From assembly GCA_000310025.1 (NCBI GenBank), contig FN648466.1:63893-127892 (forward strand): DNA of 64,000 nt, in the 5' to 3' direction. This DNA is from Ectocarpus siliculosus. Taxonomy: Eukaryota; Sar; Phaeophyceae; Ectocarpales; Ectocarpaceae. The notes below the pieces were generated by a model. That model was not told where the DNA came from. It ran no database searches and saw nothing but the letters and a program-made list of their open reading frames with translations. Each line of letters opens with the position of its first letter. Positions within the stretch are counted from its first letter, which is position 1. This document shows positions 45,277 to 56,812 of the stretch, in pieces. The translations under genes were made by a program, and so were the position numbers.

Positions 45277-46250
45277 GGTAGAGAGCGCCTGTGAGGATTG
45301 AAGGAGGGGCGGAGGTTGCGGGGACAAACGAAAATATTATGTCGGCGTTTGGCTAAATCGCTCTCGGTTGGTCGGTGAGTTGGGTGTTTCATGTGATCAT
45401 GACATGTCTTGCGTGCCTTACCGACAGCTACGATGACGTGCGAACGATGCCACAAAAGCGCTACTTCGCCACCTCTTACGCACCACAAAGGGTGTCCACC
45501 TCCGAAAGACTCAAGCGCATATTTAACGCCCACGAGGAAAAAAGGAGCAACAAAGAGCAAGAAAATGCACGAGCCAAAGAAGCCAACTCAGGCACTGTGC
45601 TGAACTTCACCGTGGTTCCAGAATGTGTCCTGACGCGTCTCTGTCGCTGGGCACGGCGTTGGAAGGTCTACCGGAATACAGTAGGTATAGCGGCATGAAG
45701 GGGCAAGCTAAACACATGCTGCTATTCAGGGCAGTGCCGCTATTCCGCTATAGCCGCAACATTGTCGCTATTGACCCCCCAAAAGCAGAAATAGCGGCAA
45801 TATTGCCGCTATAGCGGAGAAAAGGTTTTCATGCGCACACTAAATTAAATGACGGCAAGGAGTAGTAGGATCTATTTTCCTGGACTGCATAAACGTGTAT
45901 GCGTTGTACGTGCGGGGCGTGTGTTGTGCTTGGCCGCATAAAACAAATGGTGTTTCGTGGTTGGGCTTTCATTACGAGACACAGCTAATCTCGGCCCGCT
46001 ACGTGAAATAGAGGGATACTTGCTCTTCAAGTGATAGCGATGCCATTCTTTTGCCGCACAGCCTAGTCTACAACTACATGATTGACCACACCGCCAAGCA
46101 GTAAGTGATGCAAATAAATGTTATCTGGTGGACCATGTAAGATGGGGTTCGGACCAAGGAAAAATCACGTTGACAACAGTGGAGTACATGTACGCGAAAC
46201 CATGGAGCAACCAATCAGTAAACAAACGTCGAACCCCCCCGTGTATCCGC
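45277..46250. other. Upstream region of the ROCO gene
   Basis: Contains the presumed promoter. At 45680-45820 is a palindrome-rich patch of ATAGCGGCA / TGCCGCTAT motifs, similar to one at 47760-47860. No gene supported. Confidence 0.4.
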
Positions 46251-46921
46251 CCCCTCCGGTGTTTGCCATCGGGGTTGGGTTTTCGTCGCTTGGCAACGAC
46301 GTTGTAAAACAAGCCCCCCCCTCGCTGTGTCTCGGTGTTTGCCATCGGGGTTGGGCTTTCGTCGATTGGCAACGACGTTGTAAAACAAGCCGCCCCCCCC
46401 GTGTTTGCCATCGGGGTCGGGTTTTCGTCGCTTGGCAGCGATGGTGTAAAACAAGCCTATCACTTCGTGAGCTCGGCAACCAGGTTACCGGGGTTTTTTT
46501 TTTCCTTTTTTTTTTTGCGGTAACCATGAATGGTGGTCGAGTAGATTCTGTTGTGCGGGGTCGAGAACCCTGACTCTGCGCAAGGGGGGTAATCGCACCA
46601 CGTTGTGTTAAAAATGGTCAAGCATCCTCGAGGCAGTTACACAGTGCTTACAACTGTCTCTGAAGTGAAAGCACCAAAAAGTAAATTAAGTCGTACGCAG
46701 CTGTCATCCGTACGCAAGGAATTAAGCACAAGATGCCGAACACCCTTAGCAGGATGCAGCGCACCCTTCATGCGACTCGCCGAATACCTCACGGCGCTTC
46801 GCGCTTGGTGATGTGAGAGCCTGGCCCGGTGAGAACCCGGCGTGCTCCGTCCCGGCTTTGTAGGGATGCGAGGTCAATGGTCTAACGACTACGGCATGCA
46901 GGACTATGAGTACACCCCCCC
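46251..46921. repeat. Dispersed repeat R1, copy with internal triplication
   Basis: The starting module GTGTTTGCCATCGGGGTTGG through GTTGTAAAACAAGCC occurs three times in tandem (46258, 46337, 46402), followed by the shared body ending GACTATGAGTACACCCCCC. Confidence 0.85.
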
Positions 46922-47456
46922 TCCCCCCCCCCTCCCGGTGTTTGCCATCGGGGTTGGGTTTTCGTCGCTTGGCAGCGATGTTGTAAAACAAGCCAATTCA
47001 CTTCGTGAGCTCGACAACCAGGTTACCGGGGGTTTTTTTACCTCGTTTTTTTTTTTTGCGGTGACCATGAATGGTGGTCGAGTAGATCATGTTGTGCGGG
47101 GTCGAGCACCCTCACTCCGCACAAGGGGGATGATCGCACCACGTTGTGTTAAAAATGGTCAAGCATCCTCGAGGCATTTACACAATGCTTACAACTGTCT
47201 CTGGAAGTAAAAGCCCCAAAAATTAATTGAGTCAGACGCAGCTGTCATCCGTACGCAAGGAAGTAAGCACAAGATGCCGAACACCCTTAGCAGGATGCAG
47301 CGCACCCTTCATGCGACTCGCCGAATACCTCACGGCGCTTCGCGCTTGGTGATGTGAGAGCCTGGCCCGGTGAGAACGCTCCGTCCCGGCTTTGTAGGGA
47401 TGCGAGGTCAATGGTCTAACGACTACGGCGTGCAGGACTATGAGGACCCCCCCCCC
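46922..47456. repeat. Dispersed repeat R1, full copy in tandem with the previous one
   Basis: Begins CCCCTCCCGGTGTTTGCCAT and ends GACTATGAGGACCCCCCC. Nearly the same body as the copy before it. Contains T-rich tracts but no ORF. Non-LTR-like features are 5'-truncated copies and a constant 3' end with a C tract. Confidence 0.85.
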
Positions 47457-48228
47457 CCCCGGTGTATCAACCCCAACCGTTACACCGACTTTGCAGCCAT
47501 AGGCGTCTAACGACTAGTTTCACTGTGACTACTATTGTAGGTAAACGTCTAATGTCTAACTGCCGTGACGGTTTAGCGACATTGGTGCCCGTCCTTCTCT
47601 CCGAGTGGGCATTTCGGGAGTTTATAATGTTCTAGATCCGTGCATGCTGGCACGATACGTGTGGCGCCCACTGTGTGTGTGTGCGTTTGGGTGCGCGCCG
47701 GTGAAATACATGGGGGCTACGATGTTATGTTGGGAATTGCCACTATCGGGGGGGTGAGATACCCCAAAGTGCCGCTGTATCGGCTCAAAATTGGGTCAAG
47801 AGATTTTGATACCGCTACAGTATACCAGCAATTTCGCTATTCAGGTTGCCGCTATATCGGGCCTCCTACTGCTGCATCTCCCTTTCTGTCGGCCTTTCTT
47901 TGCGTTCGAACACAAGAAGCCAAGAAGTTGCTTGAGGTCAGGTACCGGCCACTATTTTGTGTATAGCATAACGGTGTACGCCGCAAATGACCTACCTCAC
48001 TAGAACGGGGGAGCGATGTCATCAAGCCCTGCACCTTGGTCACACACTGCAAGAGCCGAAGGCGCTGATAAAGAACAACTCCGGGTATAGACTACTTTCG
48101 TTTCGCTCCAAAATATTCCGACAACGAGTCAGTCGCCGGCGATGCCACTGCACTTTTTATTTGTTTTCCACCAACCCTCTTTGTTGGCTCTTTTAGAAAG
48201 AGGAAAATGCTTAAAATATGGGGGGATC

Positions 48229-48990
48229 ATGCAATGTTTTGGGTAACTTGGTGCAAGGTTAGTTGGTTACCGGTAGAAAAGCGATCAGCGCGGGTAAAAT
48301 AAACAAGTTTGCCATATTTTCGCCGCCTTCTGCCGGACTGGTGCCCCCTCTGCTGCATCGCAATCGCCGACACCGCCATCAAAACTGAACTTGGCGCACT
48401 CGTAAAGGGTTCTTGAGCATCCCAGGGCAAGATTTCACCACGGGCGCTCGTGGTAGCCAAAGACGAGCCAGGTGCTCAACAAACAAACATGTTTTGTCTT
48501 GGTTTGTCTCAAGACATGCGCAAAGAAGCTCTCCATCATTCATTATGCATACAGCAGTCTTTTTTTTTTTCAGCAGAACCAAGTTTTGGTTGTTGTAGAA
48601 AGAACCATATGACCGACATGGACCATATCCACACGTGGGCGCCGTGGCATCCGCCTACCCACCCTGCCCCGCTTTGAGGCTCGCAACTGTCAGAGAAGGG
48701 GCATGAGGGGATCATGGCATGTTTTCCCGTGCAATTTGTGGCAAGGTTGGGTGTTTACCGGCAGAAAAGTGATCAGCTCGGGTGACAGCAACCGTTCTGC
48801 AAAACAATTCAACTCCTGGTGGCGGCCTGGTGCCTGTTCTGTTGCATCGCCATCGCCGACTCCGCCACGAAAAAAGGACGTGGCACGCTCGTAAAAGAGC
48901 CTAGGTGCATAACTAGGTGCATAACGTTTCGCCACGGGTGCCCATGGCAGCGAAAGATGAGTCAGGCACTCATTAAAAACCATGTTCTCT
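48229..48990. repeat. Diverged tandem duplication of about 260 bp
   Basis: 48229-48490 and 48712-48990 share ordered blocks: TGGTGCAAGGTT/TGTGGCAAGGTT, ACCGG(T/C)AGAAAAG(C/T)GATCAG, GCATCGC(A/C)ATCGCCGAC, GGCACGCTCGTAAA and CCACGGG(C/T)GC. A 220-bp spacer separates them. Confidence 0.7.
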
Positions 48991-49136
48991 GTCATGGTCT
49001 TTTCCGGAGGGTACCGAAGATTCCTTCCAAAACAGAAAATCAATCAAAGAGACGTTTACCCCTTGTTTTGGCCCAACAGCAGATGACACCCATGTCGATC
49101 CCACACTCGAAAATGAACGTCTGACAGTAAAATCTT

Positions 49137-49412
49137 CAGGGCTGTTCTCTCAAGCCACTGCTTTCGTCGAGTGGCAAGTGAGTTGGTTTCTACTTGCTGC
49201 GAAACAAGCTCACAACAGCTTGAGTCTCTCGCAACATCATGTAGTGTGTTGTTCCTTGCAACACTCACAACGGCCATCCAACGCGATGTATGTGATGATG
49301 TACACGTCGCGAGCGACTCTCCCAACTCGTGGCTGGAGCAAGTAAGTCGAAACCAAGTCACTTGCCACTCGATGAAAGCAGTGGCTTTAGAAGACAGCCC
49401 TGGACGGTTGAA
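49137..49412. mobile_element. Foldback element of about 275 bp
   Basis: The left arm (AGGGCTGTTCTCTCAAGCCA, then CTGCTTTCGTCGAGTGGCAAG) is the imperfect reverse complement of the right arm ending at AAGACAGCCCT. The arms extend over about 100 bases with indels. No ORF. It lies just upstream of the reverse-transcriptase relic. Confidence 0.7.
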
Positions 49413-49729
49413 ATGAGCGGAGCGCGCTCTACATATCGGCCTGTTCCACCGCGTGATACAGGGGTCCAAAGTTTGATTTCCGGGAAACCTAAATAACCCT
49501 CCTGTAGGACCAGAACGAGGTCTGTAGAGCACCGATTGACGATCTGCTGGCTTGTGAGGAAGGAGAAAAGTAGGGCACTCTTCACCGCACCGCTTTGGTC
49601 GTGCTCCGGCAGCAGATGGCCGTGCTTCACTGGCATTTGTACCCAAAAACCTTAGGAGATACTCACCCCCATGCCCGGGAGTTGCCCAGGGAATGGAGGA
49701 ACAAAACTCGGATATCTCCCACACACGCG

Positions 49730-50833
49730 CGCGCTAGTTTATCTTTTGATGGGAAAAAATATTACAACAGCATGCGCCGATCTTTTATCCTACCGGAAGT
49801 GGCCATTCACATGCCACTCTTGGTGAAGTACGTCGGGAACATCTACGCTCGAACCAAGGCGAAACCTCTGTTCAAAATGGCAGATGGTTCGATCGAGGTT
49901 GTTCTTTCACAGCGCGGAGTTCAACAAGGATGCAAGTTGGGAGAGTTCGGCTTCTGTGAAGGATTCCTTGATATCATGAACGTGTTCAACAACAAGCCAC
50001 CAGTGGCATGAGTCAAACTCGTGGGATACGTCAACGACCTTCAAGCGCATCTCCCACCAGGTTTGGCTAGGAACATACAGGCCATCGTTATTGTGACGAA
50101 GTGGATTCAGAAACGCCTCTCCCAAAAAAGGCATTGAGCTCAGTCTCCCGAATTCTAAAGTGCTTTTCCCAGAAGGTTTTTGCCTGTCCTCTTTGACAAA
50201 CAACGAACAGCGAGAAGTGACGAAAAATTGTCTCTCTCAGTCGCTGAAGGTGGCATGGCAGTAGTCGGAGTCCCAGTAGGGACAGAAGATTTCCAGAGGA
50301 ATTTCGTCTCCAACTTCGCCCTTGGTGACCCTGCGGATATGATACGCCGCCTAGCAACGCTTGACCCCCAAGCCAGCTATCAACAGCTGCGTTTATCTGG
50401 CTTACCACGTTTATTCCATCTGCTGAGAACGACTGCACCTTCTATCACCAATGCTGCCGCAAGAAGACATGGCAGCAAGATGATATGGGCAATGAGTAAG
50501 ATCGTCCTCGGCAAGATGGCAGACAGCATGGGAATACCGACTGAAGGAGAAGTACGCGCAGGCCCGACGAAGAGTGAGGTGGATTCCCTCAAAGAGACAG
50601 CTCGGGCACAGTTACACCTGCCCATACGTGAAGGGGGACTCGGAATCACGAGCAATGTCCTCATTATGGAATCAGCCTTTGTGGCATGTCAAGCGTTGGA
50701 GTTCTCCAAGCCAGTGCACGCATCGACAGGATACACTATAGAGCAATGTCTGCCCCGACTTGCCCAGCTACCAACGGGATTGGCTCTGATTGACTCGCTC
50801 AAGAAGCTAGAGATCATCACCAGAGAATCTTAA
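49730..50833 (+). pseudogene. Decayed non-LTR retrotransposon reverse transcriptase
   Basis: One frame carries FDGKKYYNSMRRSF, a palm region, VVLSQRGVQQGCKLGEFGFC (the RGVxQGDPLG motif, with CK for DP) and, after an in-frame TGA at 50009, KLVGYVNDLQ (the YxDD box with YVND). Further stops follow, then a long open thumb/connection part from 50180 with LPIREGGLGITS, typical of LINE polymerases. The Asp-to-Asn change and stops indicate it is not functional. No endonuclease or RNase H was found. Confidence 0.75.
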
Positions 50834-51219
50834 AAAGCTCTTGGTCAGTATTCTTTGACTCCCACGCTTAAAGGAGTACCTCTTGGAAGCAGGGGAAGCA
50901 GGGAAAACCAATGAAGGTGGCAACCCTGACGTGGAACATCAACCACCGTCTACATGCGGTCGAAACGAATTTGGTTAGAACTACCAATCCTTTGAAGCTC
51001 AAGCCGTCCTGTCGAAACTTTATCACTCAGCTGTGCGTCGTATGGTGGAGACAGACTTGCAGAAGATAGCATCCAAGGAAACGTCAGGGAAGAAACGCTA
51101 GTCCGTTTCGAGGGAGCAAGGGGGAAAGGGGTTTTGTCGTGGCTGACAACGCAAGGGCTTTCAGCGGATGCACGACTGCTGCCTGACCTATATCGAGACT
51201 CAATCGGTCGTGTACTGGG

Positions 51220-52200
51220 GAGTCACGGTCGAACTGACTGCGACACAGGCAGACTGGCAGACTTTGCGGTGGGGGTGCATTGTCACCATGCAAGGAGCGT
51301 TGAACCGGGCCCACTCCCTCGTCTGCACGAAAACCGGGGCATCAACATTCCCGCACAACGGGATGGTTCGCTTTATACTGAATTGAAGACATTACGCGAG
51401 TGCCACATGCCAGTCGCCGTTGAAGATTCCCCATTTACCACAGGCACTGGTAGCGGAAAGGGGCTCTACGAGATGGATTGGTGATCCCCCCGGGATTACA
51501 CGCAGGAGATAAAGAAGAGGAACTCTGAACCAAGTCCATTCTTGTAGATGTCACAATCGTCAGCCCATGCGCTAATCGAAGCATCGACAAGTCGATCCAA
51601 ATACCAGGATCCGCCCCCGAAGATCGAGCTGCAAGTAAGGCAACCCACTATGCGGGAACATTCAACCCGTCTAGATCTACCCTCCTTATGTTGCTATTTC
51701 AACGTATGGCGGTCTTCGCCAAGGCACCAATCGATTAATCGTAGTTATCGCCACCATCTGGCCTACCAAGCCTTTTGCAGGGGGAACTTCGACGATGAAA
51801 CAGCCTTTCTTCGCATGAAGGCTTACCATACTAACAGAATTCGGAGGCGGTTTACCTTCGAGCGGGCCCATTTTCTGCCGGTGCGAATTCGTGATGTTGT
51901 CAAACGTCATGGATGACTGATCGACCAACTCCCACCACGACCAATCGGTTGGGATTGTAGTACAGTGATTCTGGTGAAAGCGATAACGATGGTATTGAGG
52001 GTAATTATTTTGGGAGTGACGGCGATGAAGGAAGGGGAAAGGAAAGGATGGAGAATGAAAGAAGGCGATGATGGAGGAGGAAAACATCGCGTGGAAGAGA
52101 GCAAAGGGTGTGAGCCAGATGACCTTCCTCACAACAAACGCCGCAGGACTGGAGAGGTGGGAATACTGGCAACGAGAGTGGCGGTAGTAAATGTAGGGAA
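51220..52200. repeat. Dispersed duplication, copy B (partner 5098-6390)
   Basis: Same order and orientation as copy A, without the TIR element. A frame around 51740-51916 (YRHHLAYQAFCRGNFDDETA, then RIRRRFTFERAHFLPVRIRD) looks more protein-like here than in copy A, but has no upstream continuity. Product unknown. Confidence 0.7.
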
Positions 52201-53259
52201 GACGACGAAAACAATGTAAAACGCGCGCGCACACAAAGTAGTAGCAGCCATGGCAAATAAGTGTAGTTTTCTTCTGTTACTACAGTGCTACGGTATATGT
52301 CTTTAATCCGGAGAGTAGCGTAGACTCCCCCATGACGCTCGCTCACAGGGTCCCAGATCGTGGCCTATAGAAGGATGTTGTGTTTTTCACCGCACCGAGA
52401 CTGACGTTTTCGTTGGTCAGCCGGTTAGCGCTGTCGATGCTAATAGAAAAGACACACACACACGCAGGTGGTTCACACCAGGAGAAACAGAGGAAGCACT
52501 CAGCGAACACACAACACCGCCGGGAGTGGCAAGACAGCACTGGCGGGGGAAGGGAGCCATACACAGAGCTAGTGGCGGATGCCATTGCTGTTGCTTCGGT
52601 ATGTGGAGAGGGATCATCGCCACATGTAAACCAAACCTTGACCTGGGGAAAAAACATACAACCTGGTCCCAGCAGGCGCGGGCGTGTGTTTTCTTCAGGC
52701 TATCCCAGACTCTCGGACTCGCAATTTCTAAGCGTCCTACATCCTTCTGGTCTGTATCAATCACCACACAAGATGGAGCTGGACACAGCTCGTGGCATGC
52801 CTTTGTTGTTGATGTTGATTCGGTGTGTGGGGAGGGTTCACCTGAAACAAAGCTGTGCCACGGGAATAAAATAGGCTACACAACATGAGCCTCTTTTTTT
52901 TGGCGGGGTGTTTTTCTCGCATGCATGCACTGCCGACTCTCGCCACCTCAGCTTCCGTGGCCTGTGGCCTCTGTTAGCCAAGACCCAGCGCAAAGTTTAC
53001 CCGAGGTCAAACAGCATCCATCCGCAAAACGGACCTATGCCTCAGATCATGTATTTGAAGGTCTTCCACGAGTTATTCCGGCTTTTTGGCACAAACCCAC
53101 TGCACACCAGCAGAGAAAGGCAGCTACAAACAGCGACGCCTACAATATCAAATATGTCACAGCAGAGGTGGGCCTGCACAAAAACGGCGGCAAAACCGAC
53201 TGGGGTGATAAGAAGACTTTGGTTATACCTCGAACGGAGATACTGCTGTAGTCTTTCTG

Positions 53260-53290
<31 letters not shown>

Positions 53291-55820
53291 CCTCACATAA
53301 AAAAAAAGTTCCGATCTCTCTACCCAGTACCTTCATCTGCCCGTACTGATCAAACACATGATCGAGCGATTCCCGTGGTCACGAGGCTAACTTACCTAAA
53401 AAAAAGTATAATACTCACATAAAATGGACCCGAAGAGTCCGCAAGCCAACTTAAATCAACGACAGATAGCCTTAGGGTTGGGTTTGGTTACATGTGTAAG
53501 ATTGAACGAAGGAAATCTGGGGTTTGTGGCGCGGGATTGAATCGTACAGAGGCAAAAAATTGCGGGGAAGTTTCATCGGGAGATTGGATGAGCACGGTGG
53601 TGATGACGTAGTGGAGTACAACTTCAGCAGCAGCAGCAAGAAGCAATAAGAAGAGTGCACACTGCAGCTGCTCCTGTGAGACGAAGGGGCGATCTGCCGT
53701 AGAGGTCATCGCGTGTTAGTATTTCTGCGTGTTGATGTATTTTTCCTCTATATGCATGAAAAAAATGGGGTTGTGGTAAGAGGTTGGCGGAAAATAATCA
53801 TGGTGAGACTCAAGTGAGACTTGAGAAAAAACAGCTTGTCAGACCTGCGCTGAATAATAATAGGCAGGGGGTTCCTGGTGGGTGGCTATCTGTCTCCGTC
53901 GGCTTGTTGCTACATGTATGTACGTGTACATGCACTTTCAACATAGACAGACCTGACTGTTGTATTGGCACAGTGTGGAAGTCCTGTTGCACCTACCTCT
54001 ACCTCTGTACCGTTACCGGTTTCCCCCCACGTGCGTGTTATTATGTATTTGCCCGCGATTGTCAGAACTACTGTACAGTTGTACACGACGGCTGTGGTAC
54101 CACCAATCGATGTATCGTTGGAGAGCTCGCCAAAAGTCTGAAAGAAGAAGTAAAATGGACGTTGTAACTGACTTGCAACTTTGAGCACGCTTGATTTTCA
54201 CGCAAGGCTGACGCGCGGTAGATAGAGCTGGGACCCTTATTAAATGGGCACAGACTGTCTCCGCTGGTGGCTGCCTGTCTGTGCTGTGTTCGGGACATCG
54301 AAGACGAGCGTACTGAATGAAGATGAAAGCGGAACAAAAAGTGTCACGGTATTATAGCCAATCTTCTCAGAGTAAGCTGGCTACATCGTGCGCTAAAACG
54401 GTCGAGGAAAGATTGATGTCATTGCAAAGACTCCTCTCCTCGGGCGCTGCAGGACATTTCGCCATGAATGTCCCGTGTTGCAGTACGAGTGGTTTCGCCA
54501 ACGTAGATGGCTATGAAGAGGAAACATAGTTGGGCGCGGCAAAACGCAAGACGACTCGGAAGAGAAAAATAGAGCTACGGAAACAGACCTCGCTTGTCAG
54601 GCCACGCGCGGAAATTTCCGTGGATTGCACTTCACTATCCGCTCATCGGATGCGTCCTACGCATACGTGCAAACATACGATAGATGCACGACCAAAGCCT
54701 CATGTCCGGTCTTGGCGTAGTTCTCAAAAACTGCTGACCAAAAGTTCGAAGCTCGGTCGGACGGTCTACCCTACTCTACATAGCTACCCGACCTTTTCTT
54801 GGAAGTAGAAAGGATACAATTATATTCAATCAATGCATGATCTCACAGAAAAAAGCCCCGTTCGTGATAACCCCACCGTCGAAGTACCCTCGCTTTTGGT
54901 AGGCACGAAAGTTCGAAGTTCGGCCGGACAGTCTACAAGCACCCGACTCTCACCTTGGTAGCACGCTCGCTTGGAAGGCACGGTTGGCGCGCGGTGGACT
55001 GAACCTGTCGTTCTTTACAGGAGTTGGACACGCGCAGTTGCTACTGCTTCGACGCGGCTATTCCTGTGCATGCAAGAGGCACGGCGCCCGCAGATCGCAG
55101 ATCTCCTCCTCGTAAGATGAGAAAAATCCTTCCAAAGGAAGATAGGGGATTGTGGAAACCTCATTTTCTTGCGGCGCAACCTCGCCTCCAGACCTTGCTA
55201 TATATCTCCAACACTGTTATAGGGGAAGAAGCACGGGTTCTAAGAAGCACGGACCAAGACGTGGAACCTTCGCCAAAGGTGTGTACTGTGTGGGTCCGTG
55301 GGCATCATAGGACGAGGTTTTCCAGCAGATGCTAGGTACACGGAATATGCTGCGAGCGTACCACCAAGATTCCCCCGCAGAAACCGCGTAGTCGTGTCGT
55401 ATAACCACGCTAGCCGCTTATAACTGAGCATTTGCCGTTGACCCAGCAGAGAACTACAGGGGATGTACTGTAAACTGTAAGTTACTTATACAGATGTTTT
55501 TGTACTTAGCACCAGCTGGCATCACTGGTATAAATCATCAGTGTATAGACTTAAAAAGACTCGAAATAAGTCCAGTACCCAGCCGGTTTCCCTCCACTCA
55601 CTGAAAAGACTCCACCACATCCCGTTCGACTGTGGGTATATCTCGAATGGGTAGTCTTTCTGTGTGTGTTTTTATTATTCCTTAACTGAGCACCCAATTT
55701 GGATGGATCTAATTGGGTTTTTATGCGGCGGGATCGCTGCCGCGAGGTGACGTGGGCACCAAACAGGTTACATAGAGCGATAGACACTTGCATAAATATA
55801 TCAGCGCACACACGAAGCTA
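52201..55820. other. No supported gene
   Basis: Contains a GTT triplet tract (53262-53290) and a small pair of related blocks at 54735-54805 and 54905-54962 (AAGTTCGAAG, GGTC/GGCCGGAC). Frames are short and unrelated to any family I know. Confidence 0.4.
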
Positions 55821-55821
55821 C

Positions 55822-55960
55822 ACTGGTGGCCAGAGGGGCAGGTTGGGCACCAACCACAACCTGGGGGGGGCAGGTTGGGAGGCCGAGTTCGACCTTGAAC
55901 CCATTTTCTTGAGGTTTGCAGCGCTTGCAGCCCGCCGTGTTGATTGGTATAACGTCATTA
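55822..55960. repeat. Displaced outer part of the foldback repeat's left arm
   Basis: 55907-55960 (CTTGAGG, then GCAGCCCGCCGTGTTGATTG) is the reverse complement of 63363-63412. 55822-55870 (ACACTGGTGGCCAGAGG) also belongs to this repeat family, in the orientation of 63247-63300. Confidence 0.75.
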
Positions 55961-56198
55961 TTTATTTTGTTTTCTTTCGAATTGCTTCATTATTTCTTCG
56001 GTTTCTAGGCTACGTGTTGGGGAGAGAGACGCACGAAACGCTCATCGTCTCTCCGGCCGCGTTAGCTGCAAAGGCCGGCGTCAACTCTTACAAATCCATC
56101 TCTCTCCCCACAAATACTAGCCGGGGGACTACGACTGCAAACGCAGGAGTCCCAAAACTGACCAAGTCCTCAAATGGTACACACCATTCTACAACACC
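55961..56198 (-). repeat. Split direct repeat B2 of the recombinase element
   Basis: 238 bp from TTATTTTGTTTTCTTTCG to TCTACAACACC, matching B1 at 56534-56771. It forms the outer left end, abutting target sequence AACGTCATTAT. Confidence 0.88.
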
Positions 56199-56266
56199 TG
56201 ACTAGATACCGAATATTCCCGAACTTATGCCCCCACCTTCGAAAGAAAAGGGATGGGAGGGCGGGA

Positions 56267-56533
56267 TTTTCTAAACTGCCGCCGCTACTGCGTTAGGCGG
56301 CTGCTGCTGTCCTTCCGTTGCTTCACGCGCTCTGTATGTAGCTGTCACACGTTACCCGACTTTGCTACAGCCCCTGCGTGGACTCGATCACGGAATGACA
56401 CCCCCAACTATAGACTAATAATTCCAAACACCGTGACCCTGGGTTTCCGGTAGAAAATGAAGCCAAATTCTAATTCGACTGTTACAAAATAAACACCAGT
56501 TTATTCTATCTGCTTCGACGAACAAACCTTCCT
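56267..56533 (-). repeat. Split direct repeat A2 of the recombinase element
   Basis: About 267 bp from TTTTCTAAACTGCCGCC to ACAAACCTTCCTT, matching A1 at 61812-62078 and passing directly into B1. Confidence 0.88.
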
Positions 56534-56771
56534 TTTATTTTGTTTTCTTTCGAATTGCTTCATTATTTCTTCGGTTTCTAGGCTACGTGTTGGGGAGAGA
56601 GACGCACGAAACGCTCATCGTCTCTCCGGCCGCGTTAGCTGCAAAGGCCGGCGTCAACTCTTACAAATCCATCTCTCTCCCCACAAATACTAGCCGGGGG
56701 ACTACGACTGCAAACGCAGGAGTCCCAAAACTGACCAAGTCCTCAAATGGTACACACCATTCTACAACACC
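56534..56771 (-). repeat. Split direct repeat B1 of the recombinase element
   Basis: Second copy of the B repeat, ending about 40 bases beyond the stop codon of the recombinase ORF. Confidence 0.88.
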
Positions 56772-56812
56772 CACATCGAGGTCAGTTTCTGGACGACTAC
56801 CGAATAACTCAA

